NCBI GenBank assembly: GCA_040219555.1
Contig: JAVJSF010000018.1
Span: 1 to 64,000 of the forward strand
Source: JAVJSF01 sp040219555
GTDB taxonomy: Bacteria > Actinomycetota > Thermoleophilia > Miltoncostaeales > Miltoncostaeaceae
DNA: 64,000 bases
Direction: 5' to 3'
This document shows positions 8,156 to 16,171 of this stretch, piece by piece. The notes beneath the pieces were generated by a model. It saw only the letters and a program-made list of their open reading frames with translations. It did not search any database and was not told the DNA's origin. Numbering within the stretch: the stretch's first letter is position 1; each line of letters opens with the position of its first letter. Made by a program: the position numbers and the translations under genes.

Positions 8156-8871
8156 CAACGACCGCCGACGATCTCGATGCCCGCCTGGTCGCCTGGATGT
8201 CCGAGCATCGCCCGGACCTGGACGTGCTGATGGCCCAGGAGGCCTCGCGCTCGGTGCACCTGGAGTTCCTGGCCGCCGAGGGCGGCGACCTGCCCGACCG
8301 GGCGCTGCGCCTCAGCCGGGCGCGCGAGGCCAGCATCCGCGCCTGGCTGCGCCACCTGGCCCGTGCCGCACAGGCCGTCCTGCCCGACGCCACGCCCGAT
8401 CTGGCCGGCCGGCTGGAGCGCTACATGGCCGACCAGCAGGAGCGCCGGGAGGCCTACGAGCTCGAGGAGCAGGCATTCCTCGAGAGGTTCGGCCGTTCGG
8501 CCGACCCGGACGCCGACGTGCGCGATGTGAGCCTGGCCGGCCACACCTCGCTGTTCGCCGAGGCCCTGGCGGCCGAGACCGGCTGCGGCGGCGGCGAGCC
8601 GGCCCCGAACTTCGCCCGCAAGGTCGCCGGCCGCGCCCGCGCCGCCGGGCGCCGCCGGCGCCAGGTGGAGGCCGAGGCCCGGGCGGCCTGGGGCCGTGAT
8701 CCGGCCCCCATGGAGGGGCGCCCCGCCACGGCCGGCGAGCGGGTCGAGCCCGACGAGATGCGCGTCGTCCAGGCCGCCGCGGTCTGGGCCCACGTGCTGG
8801 TGCTCACCGAGGCCCTGGCCGAGGTCCTCGGCTCGGATCCGGCCGCCGCCGGGGACGCGCCGGCCTCCTGA
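8152..8871 (+). CDS. Uncharacterised helical protein (family A, paralogue of the 5072 gene)
   Basis: 239 residues. The start is set by the ATGA overlap with the previous stop. All-helical, acidic, with an Arg-rich patch (about 165-180, RARAAGRRRRQ) that could touch nucleic acid. End motifs WMSEHRPDLDVLMAQE and QAAAVWAHVLVLTEALAEVL match those of the protein at 4404-5072. Third member of a three-gene translationally coupled set after the amidotransferase and the epimerase-like protein. No known fold or function recognised. Confidence 0.72.
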   Translation: MTTTADDLDARLVAWMSEHRPDLDVLMAQEASRSVHLEFLAAEGGDLPDRALRLSRAREASIRAWLRHLARAAQAVLPDATPDLAGRLERYMADQQERREAYELEEQAFLERFGRSADPDADVRDVSLAGHTSLFAEALAAETGCGGGEPAPNFARKVAGRARAAGRRRRQVEAEARAAWGRDPAPMEGRPATAGERVEPDEMRVVQAAAVWAHVLVLTEALAEVLGSDPAAAGDAPAS

Positions 8872-8930
8872 CCCCGGCCCGCCCGGCCGGGGCCGCCGCC
8901 GGTGACCCCGATCGGGCATCCTTCCCGGTC

Positions 8931-9608
8931 GTGCTCGTCCTGCTGGACATCGACGGGACCCTGCTCCACGGGTCACCGGTCGCCCACACGCATGCCATGG
9001 CCATCGGGATGACCGAGGTCTACGGCCTGCCCGTCGCCTACGACGACATCGTCGCCATCGGGCCCTCGGGGCGCACGGACCGCGAGATCGCGCGGGTGGT
9101 CCTGCGTGCCCGTGGCGTGCCGGACGCCGACATCACCGCCGGGATCGACGAGTGGGTCGGCCGCGCCTGCGCGGCCTACGCGAGCATCGAGGACGAGCAC
9201 CCCCGCGGGCTGGTGGCGCCCGGCGCCCACGAGGCGCTCGACGCCCTGCGCCGGGCGGGCGCCACCCTGGCGCTGCTGACCGGCAACCTCGAGCCGATCG
9301 GCCACGCCAAGATGGCCCTGGCGGGACTCGGCGAGTTCTTCGTCCCCGGGGAGGGGGCCTTCGGGTCCGATCACGAAGAGCGCACCGCGCTGGTGCCGAT
9401 CGCCATGGGGCGCTCGCCGGTGAGGGGGCCGGCGGTCGTGGTGGGTGACACCCCGGCCGACATCCGTTGCGCGCACGCCGGCGGCGCCCGCTGCGTGGCC
9501 GTCACCAGCGGTCCCTACGGGCCGGACGAGTTGGCGCACGCCGACGATGTGGCGCCCGACATCGCCGCGGCATCGCGGGTGCTCACGCGTTGGATCCCCG
9601 CAGGCTGA
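8931..9608 (+). CDS. HAD-superfamily phosphatase
   Basis: 225 residues. Motif I is LLDIDGTLL with nucleophile Asp6 and Asp8; motif II is LLTGN; motif III/IV is VVVGDTPADIRCAHAGG. A helical cap lies between about 18 and 90 (C1 type), as in phosphoglycolate phosphatase and beta-phosphoglucomutase relatives. It probably hydrolyses a small phosphorylated metabolite; the substrate cannot be read. GTG 8931 is chosen because motif I must start about 5 residues in. Confidence 0.85.
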   Translation: MLVLLDIDGTLLHGSPVAHTHAMAIGMTEVYGLPVAYDDIVAIGPSGRTDREIARVVLRARGVPDADITAGIDEWVGRACAAYASIEDEHPRGLVAPGAHEALDALRRAGATLALLTGNLEPIGHAKMALAGLGEFFVPGEGAFGSDHEERTALVPIAMGRSPVRGPAVVVGDTPADIRCAHAGGARCVAVTSGPYGPDELAHADDVAPDIAAASRVLTRWIPAG

Positions 9609-9751
9609 CCCGTGGCACCGGCTCCGGCCGGGCCGGTGGTCGCCGCGCGACGGCGGATGCGGCATGATCCTCGGATATCCATCCATCTCCGCCCAGGCCG
9701 TGCCGGAGGAAATGACCGGACATCCCACCATCCGCCCGGACGCGGCGACCG

Positions 9752-10258
9752 ATGCCTGACTCGATGATCGATGCCGGCCGGCAGGCAGTGGTCGAGGAGG
9801 CCGCCGCCCGCTGGGCCGAGCGCTACCCGGGGGTGTCAGGGTTCCGCACGCTCACGGCCCTCACCCGGGGCTATGCCGTGATGGTGCGCGAGATCGAGTC
9901 GGTGCTGCGCCCGCTGGGTCTCAACCTCTCCCGCTTCGAGGTGCTGATGATGCTCTCGTTCACGCGCTCGGCGGGGCTGACGATGACGCGCATCCGCGAC
10001 CTGCTGACGGTGCACGGGTCCAGCGTCACCTACCTGGTGGACAAGCTGAGCGCGGCGGGATGGGTGAGCCGGCGCGCCGACCCCTCGGACGGGCGCGTGT
10101 CGCTGGTGTCCATCACCGCTGCCGGGCGCGAGGTGGCCGAGGCGTCGGCCCACGCCCTGGCCGGCGCCGGCTTCGGGGCCATCGCCGCCCTGGGCGAGGA
10201 CGAGCGGGGGCGCCTGGGCGACCTGCTCAACCGGCTCGATCCGGTGACGCCCGCCTAG
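9752..10258 (+). CDS. MarR-family transcription regulator
   Basis: 168 residues with the MarR winged helix (about 55-125): LSRFEVLMMLSF, the recognition helix region GSSVTYLVDKLSAAGWVSRR, and the wing ADPSDGRVSLVSIT with the conserved DxRxxxxxLT-like pattern. MarR proteins are dimeric repressors or activators relieved by small molecules. The gene is alone, flanked by a HAD gene and a terminator, so no target is evident. Start ATG 9752; ATG 9764 is possible. Confidence 0.87.
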   Translation: MPDSMIDAGRQAVVEEAAARWAERYPGVSGFRTLTALTRGYAVMVREIESVLRPLGLNLSRFEVLMMLSFTRSAGLTMTRIRDLLTVHGSSVTYLVDKLSAAGWVSRRADPSDGRVSLVSITAAGREVAEASAHALAGAGFGAIAALGEDERGRLGDLLNRLDPVTPA

Positions 10259-10290
10259 CCGCCCGGCCGCCCCTGAGCGCGGCCGGGCGG
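10259..10290 (+). terminator. Terminator hairpin after the MarR gene
   Basis: Perfect 11-bp stem CCGCCCGGCCG (10259-10269) / CGGCCGGGCGG (10280-10290), loop of 10, followed by TTGT. It starts right after the MarR stop codon. Confidence 0.75.
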
Positions 10291-10425
10291 TTGTACCCAG
10301 GGCGAACATCCGGTCCGAGGTCCTCGCCCTCCGGCCAACGCGATGCCCCCCGGGCCCCTCCTAGCCTCCTGGCACATCGATCCCACAGGCAGTGGGGTCG
10401 CACGTTTCCCCAAAAGGAGGGGCAG

Positions 10426-11874
10426 ATGAGTCTCAGGCGACTCCGGCTCGTGCCGGTGTTGGCAGGACTTCTCCTGATGTTGGTCCCGGCACTGGCGTCG
10501 GCACAGGAGTCCGCGGCCATCGATGAGGTGATCGTCGGCATCGACCAGGCCTGGATCCTGGTGGCTGCTGTGCTTGTCCTGCTGATGCAGGCCGGCTTCG
10601 CGATGCTCGAGGTCGGTATGACCCGCATGAAGAACGCGGGTGCTGTCGTGGGGAAGATCATCATCAACCTGTCGATCTCGTTCTTGGTCTTCTGGGCGGT
10701 CGGGTTCTCCCTGGCCTTCGGTGATGGGAACGCCTTCATGGGCTTCTCCGGCTTCTTCCTGCAGGGCGGCTTCGAGAACTTCAGCGTCCTGGACGGCACG
10801 GTGCCGGTCGAGGGCATGTTCTTCTTCCAGGTCGTGTTCGTCGCGGTCTCGCTGGCGATCGTCTACGGCGCGCTGCTCGACCGCATCAAGCTGTCGGCGT
10901 ACATCGCCTTCAGCGTCGTGTACGTGGGCGTCATCTACCCGATCGTGGCCCACTGGACCTGGGGCGGCGGCTGGCTCGACGAGGCCGGTTTCGTCGACTA
11001 CGCGGGTTCGTCGATCGTCCACCTGCAGGGTGCGCTCGCGGCCTTCGTCGGCGCGATCATCATCGGTGCCCGCGTCGGCAAGTTCAAGAACGGCAAGGCC
11101 GTCCCGATCCCGGGTCACTCCATGCCGCTGGTCATCCTCGGTGTGCTGATCCTGTGGGTCGGTTGGATGGGCTTCAACCCCGGTTCGGGTCTTGCGGCGG
11201 TCGGCGTGAACTTCGCCGATGTCGCCGTCAACACGAACCTGGCCGCGGCCGCCGGCGTCATCGGCGCCACGCTGATGTCGTTCATGGTCATGAAGACCCT
11301 CGACATCTCGCAGATCGGCAACGGCGCCATCGCTGGTCTGGCGGCCATCACCGCTCCGTGCGCGTTCGTCGACCCGTGGGCGGCGGTCCTGATCGGCTTC
11401 GTCGGCGGCGGCATCGTGCCGCTGGTCGTCCTCGGCCTCGAGAAGCTGAAGATCGACGACGTCCTCGGTGCGGTTCCCGCACACGGTACGTCGGGCATCT
11501 GGGGCACCATCGCCCTGGGCTTCCTGGCGACCGAGACCCGTCTCGCCGAGAACTGGGGCTCGGACGCCGCAGGGCTGTTCTACGGGGGCGAGCTCTCGTT
11601 CCTGTGGGTCCAGACCTACGGTGTGCTGGCCACCATCGCCTTCACGGGTGTGGCCTGCGCGGTCACCTTCCTCGTCATCAAGAAGACGATCGGCCTCCGC
11701 GTGAGCGAGGAGACCGAGATGCGCGGCCTGGACATCACCGAGCACGGCATGTTCGGGTACCCGGAGCGGTTCATCGACGTGACCGGCGCCGACTCCAGCG
11801 GTTTCGGCGAGACTCCGACCCCCTCACCCACCCCCGGACCCGCGGCCAGCACCAAGCCGGCCCCCGCGTCCTAG
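10426..11874 (+). CDS. amt: Ammonium transporter Amt
   Basis: 482 residues, eleven-span Amt/Mep/Rh channel for ammonium in the cell membrane. An N-terminal hydrophobic segment ending in ALASAQE (about 1-27) looks like a cleaved signal. The pore twin histidines are His199 (SSIVHLQGALAAFVGA) and His353 (VPAHGTSGIWGTIA); the first span has QAGFAMLEVGMTR. After the conserved EMRGLDITEHGMFGYPE there is a Thr/Pro/Ser-rich cytoplasmic tail (about 462-482), unusual for the family. ATG 10426 has an AAAGGAGG ribosome site at a spacing of 5. The codon mix has more GGT/CGT than its neighbours, as in highly expressed genes. It is followed by its PII regulator 13 bases on. Confidence 0.95.
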   Translation: MSLRRLRLVPVLAGLLLMLVPALASAQESAAIDEVIVGIDQAWILVAAVLVLLMQAGFAMLEVGMTRMKNAGAVVGKIIINLSISFLVFWAVGFSLAFGDGNAFMGFSGFFLQGGFENFSVLDGTVPVEGMFFFQVVFVAVSLAIVYGALLDRIKLSAYIAFSVVYVGVIYPIVAHWTWGGGWLDEAGFVDYAGSSIVHLQGALAAFVGAIIIGARVGKFKNGKAVPIPGHSMPLVILGVLILWVGWMGFNPGSGLAAVGVNFADVAVNTNLAAAAGVIGATLMSFMVMKTLDISQIGNGAIAGLAAITAPCAFVDPWAAVLIGFVGGGIVPLVVLGLEKLKIDDVLGAVPAHGTSGIWGTIALGFLATETRLAENWGSDAAGLFYGGELSFLWVQTYGVLATIAFTGVACAVTFLVIKKTIGLRVSEETEMRGLDITEHGMFGYPERFIDVTGADSSGFGETPTPSPTPGPAASTKPAPAS

Positions 11875-11887
11875 GAGGATCGGCGAC

Positions 11888-12253
11888 ATGAAGAAGATCG
11901 AGGCATACATCCGGCACGAGGCCCTCGAGGCGATCCACGACCGGCTGGCTCTCATGGGCCTCCCGTCGATGACCGTCACCGAGGTCAAGGGCTCGGGCCG
12001 GCAGAAGGGCTTCACCGAGAGCTACCGCGGGGCGAAGACGACCATCTTCCTCCGCCCGAAGCTCAAGCTGGAAATGATCCTGGACGACACGGACGTCGAC
12101 CGCGCGATCGACTGCATCCTCGAGCTGGCCCACACGGGCGAGCCCGGCGACGGGAAGATCTTCATCCTCCCGGTCGACGAGTCGATCCGCGTCAGGACCG
12201 GCGAGCGCGGGGACGTCGTCCTCGCCCCGCACCCGGACGGCGCACCCGCCTGA
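11888..12253 (+). CDS. glnB: PII signal transduction protein with atypical T-loop
   Basis: 121 residues. Start MKKIEAYIRHEALEAI, then TVTEVKGSGRQKG, GDGKIFILPV and IRVRTGE are PII signatures; the trimer senses ATP/ADP and 2-oxoglutarate and blocks the Amt pore. Placement directly after amt makes it the GlnK-type partner. The T-loop reads ESYRGAKTTIFL: the residue at position 51, normally the uridylylated or adenylylated Tyr, is Thr, and position 49 is Ala rather than the Ser modified in cyanobacteria. Tyr46 is kept. So modification at the usual sites looks impossible. ATG 11888 follows TAGGAGG by 9 bases. Confidence 0.93.
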   Translation: MKKIEAYIRHEALEAIHDRLALMGLPSMTVTEVKGSGRQKGFTESYRGAKTTIFLRPKLKLEMILDDTDVDRAIDCILELAHTGEPGDGKIFILPVDESIRVRTGERGDVVLAPHPDGAPA

Positions 12254-12260
12254 TCCGCGA

Positions 12261-12303
12261 CGACGACGGCCCCCTCGGCGTCCTGCCGAGGGGGCCGTCG
12301 TCG
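12261..12303 (+). terminator. Strong terminator hairpin after amt-PII
   Basis: Perfect 19-bp stem: 12261-12279 pairs with 12285-12303, loop GTCCT. No T-tract follows (CCCCGGGGG), which is common in high-GC genomes. Confidence 0.8.
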
Positions 12304-12320
12304 TCCCCGGGGGCAAAGAA

Positions 12321-12600
12321 CCACGCCGGCAAAGCCGGCGCGAACCGAAGAAGCAGTACGCCGGCCCGAAGGGCCGGCGCGAACTAAAGAAGGAAACGAC
12401 CCCCGCGCGCCACGCACCCGGCACCCACCGGATGATCGGCCGAAGGCCGACTCTCATCCGGTCGACCGACAGAGGTCGACTCAGCCGGCCCGCCCCGCCG
12501 ACCGCAAGGGAGGCGGTGCCGGCGACCGCATCGGGCCCCGGCCAGGGGCCCGATGGCACCCCGAAGGCCCGAAAGAGGCCGTAGGGGTGCTGTCGCACCC
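12321..12600. repeat. Cluster of small palindromes between PII gene and two-component genes
   Basis: No gene is seen from 12304 to 12664. Hairpins in order: GCCGGC-AAA-GCCGGC (12325-12339); GCCGGCCC-GAA-GGGCCGGC (12360-12378), these two both followed by GCGAAC then AAGAAG, so they are copies of one unit; ACCGGATGA TCGGCC-GAA-GGCCGA ctc TCATCCGGT (12427-12462); GTCGAC repeated at 12461 and 12475; CATCGGGCCCC / GGGGCCCGATG (12529-12555); GCACCCC / GGGGTGC with inner GGCC pairs (12556-12590). A GAA triloop recurs. It could be REP-like repeats, stacked terminators for the convergent kinase gene, or a structured RNA. Confidence 0.6.
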
Positions 12601-12664
12601 GCACCCGCAACGCCCCATCCCCCGCGGGCAGTAGACGCCCCGGCCCCGCAACGCCCCGGCCCCG

Positions 12665-14140
12665 TCACGCGATCGGCGTCCCCGGCACGGTCCCCGGCAC
12701 CGTCCCCGGCACCGTCGCCGGCACGGTCGCCGGCAGGGTCAGCTCGAAGCGGGCCCCGCCCTCGTGCTCGGTCACGGTCAACTCGCCCCCGAGAGCCCGG
12801 GCCAGTTCCCGGCTGATGGTCAGCCCCAGGCCCGAGCCGCGCGAGCCGTCCGGCCGGTCGGTGGCCTGGAACGGCGCGAAGATCTCCTCGCGGCTCCCGG
12901 GCGGGACGCCGGGCCCGCTGTCGGTGACCACCAGGCGTACCCCGCCGGCGTCGTCACCCGTGACGTCCAGATGCACCTCCCCGCCCGTGGGGGTCCACAG
13001 GACGGCGTTCTGCAGCAGGTTGCCCACGATCTGCAGCACGCGCATCTCGTCCGACTCGACGCGTCCGGGGGCGCCCTCGGCCGTGCTGTGCAGGGTCACC
13101 CCCCGCTCGCCGGCCAGGGCGCGCACCGCGTCCAGCGCCTGCGCGGCGAGCCCGCGCGGCGCCACCGGTCCCGGCGTCAGGCTGAACCGGCGCGCGTCCA
13201 GGCGCGCCAGGTCCAGGAGGTCCGCGACCATGCTCTCGAGGCGGGCGGCCTCGCCCTCGATCGCGGCCAATGAGCGCGGGCGCTCCGCCTCCGGGACGAC
13301 TCCGTCCGACAGCGCCGCCGCGTGCCCTCGGATGGCCGTCAGCGGGGTGCGCAGATCGTGCGTGATGCGCATCAGGAACTCGCGGTTGGCGCCATCCCGG
13401 TGGGCCAGTTGCCGGACCATCTCGTTGAAGTCGTCGATCAGGTCGTCCAGCTCGCGCGTGCCGGTCTGGCCCAGCTGCGTGCGCAGATTGCCCCCGGCCA
13501 CGCGGTGTGTCGCCGCGCGCATCGCGCGCATCGGGCGCGTCAGCCGCTGGGTGAGGAACAGGCCCAGCAGCAGCGCCACGAGCACGCCCAGGCCGGCGGC
13601 GGCGGCGACGCGGCCGCCGATGGCGCCCCACGGCGAGCCGAGCTGCTCGGGCGGGCGCGCCAGCAGCAGGAAGCCCCAGGTCTCGCCGCGGACCGGCACG
13701 GGGGCGATGGAGCCCACGCGGACCCCGCCGGTGGCCGGGTCCTCGAACTCGACCCGCTGGAGACCGTCGTCGCTGATGGTCTGGGAGTCGAGCTCCACGG
13801 CGACGGGTATCGGGCCGCCCGGGGGGCCGGCGATGGGGGAGAGCGGGTTGCCGCTGTAGTAGAGGCTGGTCGCCGGCCCGCCCAGCACCGCCAGGTACTC
13901 GTCCGAGTCGATCTGGAGTGCCTCGCCCCGGGTCGCCTGCTCGGCGGTCTGCCGTCCGAGGGTGTTGGCGAGTGCCACCACCTGCCGGTCGATCTCGGAC
14001 CTCGCCACCACCTCGGACTCTTGGCGGATCAGCTCGGAGGAGACCACAGCGAAGATGACCGCGGCCACCACCAGGCCGGCGGTGAGGGCCAGAGCGATCC
14101 GCCCGCGCAGGGTGCGCAGGGGCCCCCGCCTGAGGATCAC
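12665..14140 (-). CDS. Sensor histidine kinase of OmpR/EnvZ-type system
   Basis: 491 residues from GTG 14140, which overlaps the regulator stop as GTGA; a longer frame to ATG 14191 exists but would overlap by 55 bases. Order of parts: membrane span (about 13-33), extracytoplasmic sensor (about 34-168), second span (about 175-197), HAMP, HisKA with His261 in ITHDLRTPLTAIRG, and a HATPase domain with NLLQNAV, DSGPGVPPG and GSGLGLTISREL. The last 20 residues are a small VPGT repeat. It phosphorylates the response regulator encoded just upstream. The signal is unknown. Its 3' end faces the hairpin cluster. Confidence 0.92.
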   Translation of the reverse strand: MILRRGPLRTLRGRIALALTAGLVVAAVIFAVVSSELIRQESEVVARSEIDRQVVALANTLGRQTAEQATRGEALQIDSDEYLAVLGGPATSLYYSGNPLSPIAGPPGGPIPVAVELDSQTISDDGLQRVEFEDPATGGVRVGSIAPVPVRGETWGFLLLARPPEQLGSPWGAIGGRVAAAAGLGVLVALLLGLFLTQRLTRPMRAMRAATHRVAGGNLRTQLGQTGTRELDDLIDDFNEMVRQLAHRDGANREFLMRITHDLRTPLTAIRGHAAALSDGVVPEAERPRSLAAIEGEAARLESMVADLLDLARLDARRFSLTPGPVAPRGLAAQALDAVRALAGERGVTLHSTAEGAPGRVESDEMRVLQIVGNLLQNAVLWTPTGGEVHLDVTGDDAGGVRLVVTDSGPGVPPGSREEIFAPFQATDRPDGSRGSGLGLTISRELARALGGELTVTEHEGGARFELTLPATVPATVPGTVPGTVPGTPIA

Positions 14141-14829
14141 CGCCGGACCGGCACCTTGTAGCCGGTGCCCCACACGGTCTGGATCGGGCATGCGTCGCCC
14201 AGCTTGCGCCGCAACTGGCGGACGTGGACGTCGATGGTGCGGCTGTCGCCCAGGAACGAGAAGCCCCAGACGCGCTCGAGGAGCTGTTCGCGGGTCAGCA
14301 CCAGGCCGCGGCTCTCGAGCAGCGCCACCAGCAGGTCGAACTCCTTGGGCGTCAGCGCCACCTGTTCGTCGCCCACGAAGACCTCGCGCGCACCCACCTC
14401 GACGCGCAGCCGGTCGTCCTCGAGCACCTCTAGGACCGGTGCCGCCGCGGCCGCGGCGTCCGTGCGCCGCAACACCGCGCGGACACGCGCCACCAGCTCG
14501 CGCGGGTTGAACGGCTTGGTCATGTAGTCGTCGGCGCCCAGCTCGAGGCCGACGACACGGTCGACCGGGTCGTCGCGGGCGGTGAGGACGATCACCGGTA
14601 CGGCTCCCGCCCCGCGCAGGCGCCGCGTGACCTCCAGGCCGTCGAGGCCCGGCAGCATCAGGTCGAGGACCACGAGATCGGGGGGCGGCTCGGTGGTGGC
14701 CTTCTCCAGCCCGGTGTCCCCGCGGTCGGCCCAGTCCACCTCGAAGCCGGCGGCCTCCAGGTACATGCGCGCGAACGAGGCGATGTTCGGCTCGTCCTCG
14801 ATGATGAGCACCCGCTGGCGGGAGTCCAT
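14137..14829 (-). CDS. OmpR/PhoB-family response regulator
   Basis: 230 residues. Receiver domain with acidic pocket ED (11-12), phospho-acceptor Asp56 (VVLDLMLPG), Thr83 and Lys105 (MTKPF). The C-terminal winged helix (about 135-228) has LTPKEFDLLVALLESRG, SRTIDVHVRQLRRKL and VWGTGYKV, standard for OmpR-type DNA binding. Partner of the kinase that follows with a GTGA overlap. The promoter region carries a 26-base palindrome, see 14849-14882. Confidence 0.94.
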   Translation of the reverse strand: MDSRQRVLIIEDEPNIASFARMYLEAAGFEVDWADRGDTGLEKATTEPPPDLVVLDLMLPGLDGLEVTRRLRGAGAVPVIVLTARDDPVDRVVGLELGADDYMTKPFNPRELVARVRAVLRRTDAAAAAAPVLEVLEDDRLRVEVGAREVFVGDEQVALTPKEFDLLVALLESRGLVLTREQLLERVWGFSFLGDSRTIDVHVRQLRRKLGDACPIQTVWGTGYKVPVRR

Positions 14830-14848
14830 TGGCGGTCCTCCGGGGTCA

Positions 14849-14882
14849 GGCCGGCCGCCGGCCGGCGGCCGGCCTCATGTTA
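14849..14882 (-). promoter_or_regulatory. -10 box and 26-base palindrome upstream of the two-component operon
   Basis: On the minus strand TAACAT (14882-14877) fits the -10 box, with transcription starting near 14870. Bases 14849-14874 are a complete palindrome (11-bp arms GGCCGGCCGCC / GGCGGCCGGCC, 4-base centre), so it begins at or just after the start site. It could be an operator or a leader hairpin before the ribosome site of the regulator gene. It could also end transcripts from the gene at 14995. Confidence 0.45.
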
Positions 14883-14994
14883 GAGCCCGTCCCGCGCCGG
14901 CATGCCGAGGGCCGTCGGGCGGAGGCGCCGCAGTGCGCGCCCCGCGTGGTCCGCGCGGGTACGCCGCCGTGCGGGGACCCCCGGGCCGCTCAGA

Positions 14995-15612
14995 TCAGGA
15001 GCGCGAGCGCGAGGCGGACGCGGCCGAGCGGGCCGCCCGCTTGGCCTCGCGCTGCAGAACCTCGCGTGACCCCCTGCGGGCCTGGGTGCGCACCCCGGCC
15101 GTGGGCCGGCTGGCCGCGGACAGGCGGAAGCCCGAGCGCGTCCACGGGACGAACGCGCCGAGGTTGACCCTGCGGACCCCGGTGCCCTGCAGGCGCACCG
15201 CGGCGGTGCCCGCCGCCCACAGCCGGATGTTCCACCCGCTCGCCACGATGACGACGCGGGATCCGGAGACGAACACGATCCCCTCGGTGCGCCGGACGAC
15301 GGCGCGACCACGGCGCAGCGGAACCTCGCGGCCCGCCGCGAACACCTGCGCATCGCCGGCCCGGTCGCTCACCCGCAGGCTGCCGCGGTAGGGCAGGTCG
15401 CCCTGCACGGTCACGCGCCCCGAGATCACCACACGCCCCCTGCCGGACACCTCGAGCTGGCCCGAGCGCTCGTCCGCGACCTCCATCAGCATCTGCGCGG
15501 GGGCCGGCGGGGTGGACGGGAGCGCGGCGGCATGGCCCGCGCCAAGCGCCAGCACCCCCGCGGCGACGAGCGCGGCGAGGGTGCTGGCGGGGCGGGCTGC
15601 GGGTACGGTCAC
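14995..15612 (-). CDS. Secreted beta-rich protein of unknown function
   Basis: 205 residues. Clear signal peptide (about 1-31, hydrophobic core LAALVAAGVLALGAG, cut after AAA). The mature part is a run of short beta strands (RVVISGRVTVQGDLPYRG; IVFVSGSRVVIVASG) with VSGRGRVVISGRVTV suggesting a repeated-strand or beta-helix like fold, then an Arg/Ser-rich tail. No cysteine outside the signal and no catalytic motif. Lies between the two-component operon and a zinc-ribbon gene, both on the same strand. Confidence 0.65.
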   Translation of the reverse strand: MTVPAARPASTLAALVAAGVLALGAGHAAALPSTPPAPAQMLMEVADERSGQLEVSGRGRVVISGRVTVQGDLPYRGSLRVSDRAGDAQVFAAGREVPLRRGRAVVRRTEGIVFVSGSRVVIVASGWNIRLWAAGTAAVRLQGTGVRRVNLGAFVPWTRSGFRLSAASRPTAGVRTQARRGSREVLQREAKRAARSAASASRSRS

Positions 15613-15631
15613 GGGTCCGATCGGACGGCGG

Positions 15632-16051
15632 TCAAGGATCCAGCTTCACATTCTCCTGGACGGAAACCGGGGCCTCCAACTTGACGTTCTCCTGGACCAC
15701 CGACTGCTGCGCGGGGGCCGTCTCCTTGCCGGGGACGGGCCCCGTCTCGCCCTCGGGCACCGGCCGTGGCCCGTCCTGCATGTAGGCCCAGACGAGCTCC
15801 CCGCAGTCCGGGCAACCGGGCAGCGTGCCGCGGTTGCGGATCTGGAACTGGCAGGCGACGCACGCGAAAACGCCCTGCACCTTCTGCCCGGCGTGGAAAC
15901 ACGGGCGGCCCAGGCGGCGCTCGGCCTCCTCGGCCCCGGTCTTCGGGTCGGGGGCACCTCGGCTTCCGCGTCCCGGGGCGGACCGCCCCTGGCCTCCGGG
16001 GCCGGGTCGCGCCCCGCCTTGGCGTCGCTGCGGTGGCAGGCCTTCGCCCAT
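15632..16051 (-). CDS. Zinc-ribbon protein with C-terminal VQENVKL repeats
   Basis: 139 residues. The first 45 are Gly/Arg/Pro-rich and disordered. Residues 57-92 form a zinc ribbon: C64 and C67 (CVAC), C80 and C83 (CPDC), in the pattern QGVFACVACQF...LPGCPDCGELVW seen in small zinc-ribbon proteins of the DUF1451 type. The tail has two near-identical copies VQENVKLEAP and VQENVKLDP (119-139), which look like peptide interaction motifs. ATG 16051 is the likely start. Binding partner unknown. Confidence 0.7.
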   Translation of the reverse strand: MGEGLPPQRRQGGARPGPGGQGRSAPGRGSRGAPDPKTGAEEAERRLGRPCFHAGQKVQGVFACVACQFQIRNRGTLPGCPDCGELVWAYMQDGPRPVPEGETGPVPGKETAPAQQSVVQENVKLEAPVSVQENVKLDP

Positions 16052-16171
16052 GGCTTACTCCCAGGGTCGTGCCGCGGGTGTGATCCCGGCCCGCGGGCGT
16101 ATCGTTCCAGTGGCCTGAAGACTACCCCCGCGGCCCGCGTCCACGGCCGGGACGCGGTGATCGGAGACCCC

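Noticed and set aside
9712..9759. A 15-codon leader frame (ATG 9712) with GGAGG just before it, overlapping the MarR start.
   Set aside because: The ribosome site is too close to the ATG and no attenuator-like structure follows; not enough to call a leader peptide.
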